Source of the DNA: Elymus sibiricus
Lineage: Eukaryota; Streptophyta; Magnoliopsida; Poales; Poaceae
Assembly: GCA_039707655.1 (NCBI GenBank)
Contig: CM077676.1
Coordinates: 241,632,866 to 241,696,865 of the forward strand
Direction: 5' to 3'
Length of the DNA stretch: 64,000 nucleotides
Of this stretch, positions 58,166-64,000 are shown piece by piece. A program made the translations under genes and the position numbers. Below the pieces are notes generated by a model. The model saw only the letters and a program-made list of their open reading frames with translations. It had not been told where the DNA came from and did not search any database. How positions within the stretch are numbered: the stretch's first letter is position 1; every line of letters begins with the position of its first letter.

Positions 58166-60688
58166 TTAATCACCTCCATAAACGAGAAACATGTCCTTAG
58201 TCCTTTTCATGTACTTCAGGATATTCTTGACCGCCGTCCAGTGTTCCATTCCTGGATCACTTTGAAACCTTCCGACCATACTTATGGCAAGGCTGACATC
58301 GGGTCTTGTGCACAACATTGTATACATGATAGAGCCTATGGCTGAAGCATAGGGGATGACACTCATCTTTTCTCTATCTTCTGCAGTCACTAGGCATTGA
58401 GTCCTACTCAACTTCACACCTTGCAATACAGGCAAGAACCCCTTCTTGGAATGATCCATTTTGAACTTCTTCAAAACTTTGTCAAGGTATGTGCTTTGTG
58501 AAAGTCCTATTAAGCGTCTCGATCTATCTCTATAGATCTTGATGCCTAATATGAAAGCAGCTTCTCCTAGGTCCTTCATTGAAAAACTCTTGTTCAAATA
58601 TTCCTTCACGCTTTCCAACATTTCTATATTGTTTCCAATCAGTAATATGTCATCCACATATAATATTAGAAACGCTATAGAGCTCCCACTCACTTTCTTG
58701 TAAATACAAGCTTCTCCGTAAACTTGTATAAACTCGAACGCTTTGATTACCTCATCAAAGCGAAGATTCCAACTCCGAGATGCTTGCACCAGTCCATAAA
58801 TGGATCGCTGGAGTTTGCAAACTTTGTCAGCATTCTCTGGATCGACAAAACCTTCTGGTTGCATCATATACAACTCTTCCTTAAGGAAACCGTTAAGGAA
58901 CGTTGTTTTGACATCCATCTGCCAAATTTCATAATCGAAAAAGGCAGCTATTGCTAACATGATTCTGACGGACTTAAGCATCGCTACGGGTGAGAAGGTC
59001 TCATCATAGTCAACTCCTTGAACTTGTGAAAACCCCTTTGCCACAAGTCGAGCTTTATAGACGGTGACATTACCGTCCGCGTCCGTCTTCCTCTTAAAGA
59101 TCCATTTGTTCTGAATGGCCTTACGCCCTTCAGGTAATACTTCCAAAGTCCATACTTTGTTTTCATACATGGATCCCATCTCGGATTTCATGGCCTCTAA
59201 CCACTTCTCGGAATCTGGGCCCATCATCGCTTCTCCATAGCTCGTAGGTTCATCGTTGTCCAACAACATGACCTCTAAGACAGGGTTGCCGTACCACTCA
59301 GGAGCAGTACGCGTCCTTGTCAACCTACGAGGTTCGATAGCAACTTGATCCAAAGCTTCATGATCATCATCATTAACTTCCTCTTCAGCTGATGTAGGCT
59401 CTACAGAAACATCTTTCTGCGCTGCGCTACTTTCAGGTTGAAGTAAAGGTTCAACAACCTCATCAAGTTCTATCTTCCTCCCACTCAATTCTTTCGAGAG
59501 AAACTCTTTCTCAAGAAATGTTCCATTTTTAGCGACAAACACTTTGCCTTCGGATCTGAGGTAGAAGGTATACCCAACTGTCTCTTTTGGGTATCCTATG
59601 AAGACGCATTTCTCCGCTTTGGGTTCCAGCTTTTCAGGCTGAAGCTTTTTGACATAAGCATCACATCCCCAAACTTTAAAAAACGACAGCTTTGGCTTCT
59701 TGCCAAACCAAAGTTCATATGGCGTCGTCTCAACGGATTTCGATGGTGCCCTATTTAAAGTGAATGCAGCTGTCTCTAATGCATAACCCCAAAACGATAG
59801 TGGCAAATCGGCAAGAGACATCATAGATCGCACCATATCCAATAAGGTTCGATTACGACGTTCGGACACACCATTACGTTGTGGTGTTCCAGGCGGTGTC
59901 AGTTGTGAAACAATTCCACATTGTCTTAAGTGACTGCCAAACTCATAACTCAGATATTCTCCTCCTCGATCAGATCGTAGGAATTTAATCTTCTTGTTAC
60001 GATGATTCTCAACTTCACTCTGAAATTGTTTGAACTTTTCAAATGTTTCAGATTTGTGTTTCATTAAGTAAATATACCCATATCTACTTAAGTCATCAGT
60101 GAAGGTGAGAAAGTAACGATAACCACCGCGCGCCTCAATACTCATCGGACCGCACACATCAGTATGTATGATTTCCAATAAGTCACTTGCCCGTTCCATT
60201 GTTCCAGAGAACGGCGTTTTAGTCATCTTGCCCATGAGGCATGGCTCACATGTGTCAAGTGATTCAAAATCAAGTGACTCCAAAAGTCCATCAGCATGGA
60301 GCTTCCTCATGCGTTTTACGCCAATATGACCTAAACGGCAGTGCCACAAGAAAGTGGTATTATCATTATCAATCCTACATCTTTTGGCATCAATGTTATG
60401 AACATGTGTATCATTACTATCGAGATTCAATAAGAATAAACCCCTCACATTGGGTGCATGATCATAAAAGATATTACTCATATAAATAGAACAACCATTA
60501 TTCTCTGATTTAAATGAGTAACCGTCTCGCAATAAACAAGATCCAGATATAATGTTCATGCTTAACGCAGGCACTAAATAACAACTATTCAGGTTCATCA
60601 CTAATCCCGATGGTAATCGAAGAGCGAGCGTGCCGACGGCGATCACATCAACCTTGGAACCATTTCCCACGCGCATCGTCACTTCGTC
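58166..60688 (-). pseudogene. pol: Integrase and reverse transcriptase of pol, element G
   Basis: Open from the TAG at 60691-60689 to the TAA at 58168-58166. In order: the end of the protease region; the zinc-binding domain WHCRLGHIGVKRMRKLHADG with CEPC; integrase core with HTDVCGPM, FTDDLSRYGYIYL and PGTPQRNGVSERRNR. An acidic linker follows, then copia RT with MDVKTTFLNGFLKEELYMMQ and the catalytic YVDD (ILYVDDILLIG). Catalytic residues appear intact, so the stops at either end are the main damage. The element order integrase before RT confirms Ty1/copia. Confidence 0.9.
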
Positions 60689-61660
60689 CTATGCCAGCCT
60701 CCGTCTATTCTGCAGTTCCTGTTTTGAGTTGCAAATATGAGCAACCGCACCGGTATCAAATACCCAGGCACTACAACGAGAGTTGGTAAGGTACACATCA
60801 ATAACATGTATATCATATATACCTTGTTTGTTGTTGGCCGCCTTCTTGTCAGCCAAATACTTGGGGCAGTTCTGCTTCCAGTGTCCAGTTCCCTTGCAAT
60901 GAAAGCACATAGTTTCTGGTTTGGGTCCAGCCTTGGGTTTCTTCACGAGAGGAGCAATTGCTTTGCCACTCTTCTTGGAGTTACCCTTCTTACCCTTACC
61001 ATTTTTCTTGAAACTAGTGGTTTTATTGACCATCAACACTTGATGCTCCTTCTGAATTTCAGACTCAGCGACTTTCAGCATCGCAAACAGCTCGGCGACT
61101 GACTTGTTCATCCCGTGCATGTTATAGTTCAACACGAAGCTCTTGTAGCTAGGTGGCAATGATTGAAGAACTCTGTCAGTGATAGCCTCTGGCGGAAGGG
61201 GCATCCCCAATTCAGCCAGACAGGTGGAGTACCCAGACATTCTGAGTACGTGATCACTGATAGACCCGTTCTCCTCCATCTTGCAAGCATAGAACTTATC
61301 GGAGATCTCATATCTCTCGATCCGGGCATTCTTCTGAAAGATAAACTTCAACTCCTGGAACATCTCATATGCTCCTTGACGTTCAAAACGTCTTTGAAGT
61401 CCCGGTTCTAAGCCATACAATATTGCACATTGAACTATTGAGTAATCTTCAGAACGAGCCTGCCAGGCGTTCACAACGTCTAGAGACTCAACTGGAGCGG
61501 GTGGATCACCAAGCGGTGCATCAAGGACATAAGCCTTCTGGGAAGCCGTAAGGATAATCCTTAGATTACGGGCCCAGTCCACAAAGTTACTTCCATCATC
61601 TTTCAACTTAGCTTTCTCTAGGAACGCATTAAAATTCAGGGGTGCTACTGCGCGAGCCAT
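60689..61660 (-). pseudogene. gag: gag and protease start, element G
   Basis: The start is the ATG at 61660 (MARAVAPLNFNAFLEKAKLK). Copia-type Gag: DGSNFVDWARNLRIILTASQ, and later the zinc knuckle CFHCKGTGHWKQNC at about residues 247-260, preceded by a Lys-rich stretch. The aspartic protease motif FDTGAVAHIC follows at about residue 303. TAG at 60691-60689 then stops the frame, which continues beyond it. Gag would form the particle; the stop removes protease and everything downstream. Confidence 0.88.
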
Positions 61661-62914
61661 GATCTACAACATAAATATAGCAAAGACAACTTAGACTATT
61701 GTTCTAGATAATGAGTTTAGTTAATCATATTACTTAAAAACTCCCACTCAAATTGACATCCCTCCGGTCATTCGAGTGTAACATGATCCAAATCCACCAA
61801 CTCAAGTCCGATCATCACGTGAGTTGAGGTGGTTTCAATGGTGAACATCTTCATGTTGATCATATCTACTATATGACTCATGTTCGACCTTTCGGTCTCT
61901 TGTGTTCCGAGGCCATGTCTGTACATGCTAGGCTCGTCAAGTTTAACCCGAGTGTTCCGCACGTGCAACACTGGCTTGCACCCGTTGTATGTGAACGTAG
62001 AGTCTATCACACCCGATCATCACGTGGTGTCTCGAAACGACGAACTTTCGCAACGGTGCAACTCGGGGAGAACACAATTTTATCTTGAAATTTAAGTGAG
62101 GGATCACCTTATAATGCTACCGTTGTCCTAAGCAAAATAAGATGCATAAAAGGATTAACATCACATGCAAATCAAAAGTGACATGATATGACCATGAACT
62201 TGTGCTTTTGATCTCCATCTCCAAAGCACCGGCATGATCTCCATCGTCACCGGCATGACACCATGATCTCCATCATCTTGATCTCCATCAACGTGTCGCC
62301 ATGAGGTTGTCGCGCCGACTGTTGCTTCCACGACTATTGCTAACTCATAGCGATAAAGTAAAGAAAAACGGCGAAAATAATTAAAGACAACTCTATGGCT
62401 CCTGCCAGTTGCCGTACTCATCGACATGCAAGTCGTGATATTCTATACAACACATGATCATCTCATACATCACATATATATCATCATGTAATTGGCCATA
62501 TCACATCACAACATACCCTGCAAAAACAAGTTAGACGTCCTCTAATTGTTGTTGCAAGTTTTACGTGGCTGCTACGGGTTTGCAAGAACCGTTCTTACCT
62601 ACGCAAAACCACAACGTGGTGTAGTGATTGCTTTTTGATCTTCTAAAAGAACCCTCTTCATTGAAATCGATTCAACTAAAGTGAGAGAGACAGACACCCG
62701 CTAGCCATCTTTATGCAACAAAGTTACATGTCAGTTGAAGGAACCGGTCTCTCGTAAGCGTACGAGTAATGTTGGTCCAGGCCGCTTCATCTCACAATAC
62801 CGCCGAATCAAGTATCAACTAGTAACGGCAAGCAATATGTATACACCCACGCCCACAACTCGTTTGTGTTCTACTCGAGATCTCATCTACGCATAGACCT
62901 AGCTCAGATGCCAC
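61661..62914 (-). other. Element G leader with primer binding site
   Basis: 1.25 kb without a gene. On the minus strand TGGCATCTGAGC (62913-62902) sits at the primer-site position one base past the LTR. It differs at two bases from TGGTATCAGAGC expected for initiator-Met tRNA. Confidence 0.75.
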
Positions 62915-64000
62915 TGTTGGGGAACGTTGCATGGGAAACAAAAAATTTCCTACGCACACACAAGATCTATCCATGGTGATGAGCATCTATGAGAGGGAGA
63001 GTGAATCTACATACCCTTGTAGATCGCTAAGCGGAAGCGTTAAGAAACGCGGTTGATGTAGTCGAACGTCTCCGCGATCCAAATCGCAAGTTGTCCCTCG
63101 ATCCGATCACGAACTAGTGCCGAACGGACGGCACCTCCGCGTTCAACACACGTACGGCTTGATGACGCCTTCACCTCCTCGATCCAGCGAGCGATGGTGA
63201 AGTAGTAGATGCGTTCCGGCAGCACGACGGCGTGGTGATGGTGGTGAGGAACAATCTCTGCAGGGCTTCGCCAAGCACTACGGAGATTATGACGGGAGAA
63301 CTAGAGGGTTAGGGTTGCCGACACACGGCTTGGGAAATCTTGATGTGTCCCGTGTGCTAGCCCTGCCCCTCTATTTATATGTTGAGCCCTGGGGTCTAAA
63401 CTTGGAGAGAAAACCTCCACAAGGTCGGTTTTGCCCGCACAAGGTCGGTTTGGCCCGCACGGAAAGAGTCCAACTCGGATTCCAGCAGTATCGCGTACAA
63501 GCGGTAGTACCGCTCACGAGCGGTAGTACCGCTTGAGCGGTAGTACCGCTTCACACAAGCGGTAGTACCGCTTACGCGGTAGTACTGCCTTACCAGCGGT
63601 AGTACCGCTTAAGGCAGCAGCAAAACTTCCTTTTGCACTTTCCAATACCTCGTGGGCTTTACCCCTTTGGCTCATATAAAGTGTTGCTGCACCCGAACAC
63701 TTCGGTAAACATCCGGAACCCCTTCCGGTGAATTCCGGAACCCTTCCGGAGATCAAAACACTATTATCACATATATCAATCTTTACCTCCGGACTCTTCC
63801 GGAGATCCTCGTCATGTCCGGGATCTTATCCGGGACTCCGAACAACCTTCGGTCACCAACAAAATAACTCAACTATACTAATCGTCACCAAACGTTAAGT
63901 GTGTAGACCCTGCGGGTTCGAGAACTATGTAGACATGACCGAGACACCTCTACGATCAATAACCAATAGCGGGACCTGGATGCCCATATTGGCTCCTACA
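62915..64000 (-). repeat. Element G 5' LTR, cut by the window end
   Basis: 1,086 of about 1,841 bp are present and correspond base for base to 55786-56871 (offset 7,129) with about 15 differences. The promoter and near-palindrome cluster are included; the U3 start lies beyond the window. Confidence 0.92.

Larger units (their letters stand above)
55786..64000 (-). mobile_element. Element G: Ty1/copia retrotransposon, Angela/WIS/BARE-1 group
   Basis: On the minus strand the LTR reads TGTTGGAAATATGCCC ... GTTCCCCAACA, the termini of the Angela/WIS/BARE-1 group. Order on the minus strand: 5' LTR (from beyond 64000 to 62915), primer site, leader, gag-PR, integrase, RT, RNase H (the copia order), polypurine tract GTGCAAGTGGGAGAC (57641-57627), 3' LTR. 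Two in-frame stops (60691-60689, 58168-58166) break an otherwise single frame. The LTR parts that can be compared (1,086 bp) differ at about 15 sites, about 1.4%. Confidence 0.9.

Overview
The window looks like intergenic DNA from a Triticeae grass, most likely Triticum or Aegilops. I infer this from the LTR families. One is a Ty1/copia element with the TGTTGGAAATATGCCC / CCCCAACA termini of the Angela/WIS/BARE-1 group. Three Gypsy elements of the Athila type have ATCA-ended LTRs like those called Sabrina, WHAM and Fatima in wheat. There is also a chromovirus with CRM-like traits, and two very long solo LTRs. Family names are from memory and were not searched. About 56 kb of the 64 kb is transposable-element DNA. 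I saw no rRNA, tRNA or CRISPR.

Layout. 1-3086 is the 3' end of a + strand Gypsy element of the Tat type, carrying an antisense gene in front of its 3' LTR. 3533-4429 and 36150-36534 are two halves of one poly(A)-tailed retroposon, split by a 31.7-kb nest. That nest is element A (4430-36144, minus, gag-protease only, no RT). A contains solo LTR B (4765-17012, minus), which contains the young chromovirus C (5027-12465, plus). A also contains the Athila-type element F (24441-34623, minus), the only one of the three Athila-type elements that carries RT and integrase. 36548-46111 and 54132-55785 hold the oldest non-LTR sequence: three short GC-rich + strand genes or gene remnants, one minus-strand remnant, and tandem repeats with CACTA-like motifs. 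Solo LTR D (37500-41449) interrupts the first gene. Fatima-like element E (46112-54126, minus, gag-protease only) interrupts the second. 55786-64000 is an Angela/WIS/BARE-like copia element G (minus) whose 5' LTR runs off the window.

Target-site duplications were read directly for the retroposon (14 bp, one mismatch), A (GACGC), B (ACATT), C (CCGGA), D (CCGAA), E (GAGGC) and F (ACGAT). They make the order of insertion explicit, and by-eye LTR divergence agrees: A oldest, then F, E, G, with C youngest (about 4 differences in 938 bp).

How the parts fit together. A and E keep only gag and protease and would depend on RT and integrase from elements such as F. A and F carry, upstream of their third ORF, a copy of part of their own LTR U3 (GC hairpin plus AT-rich block, same internal spacing), which suggests a dedicated internal promoter. 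C and G belong to different superfamilies but both carry a cluster of the AGCGGTAGTACCGCT near-palindrome just upstream of the LTR TATA box. Most in-frame stops in the element genes are of the kind made by C-to-T change at methylated cytosines.
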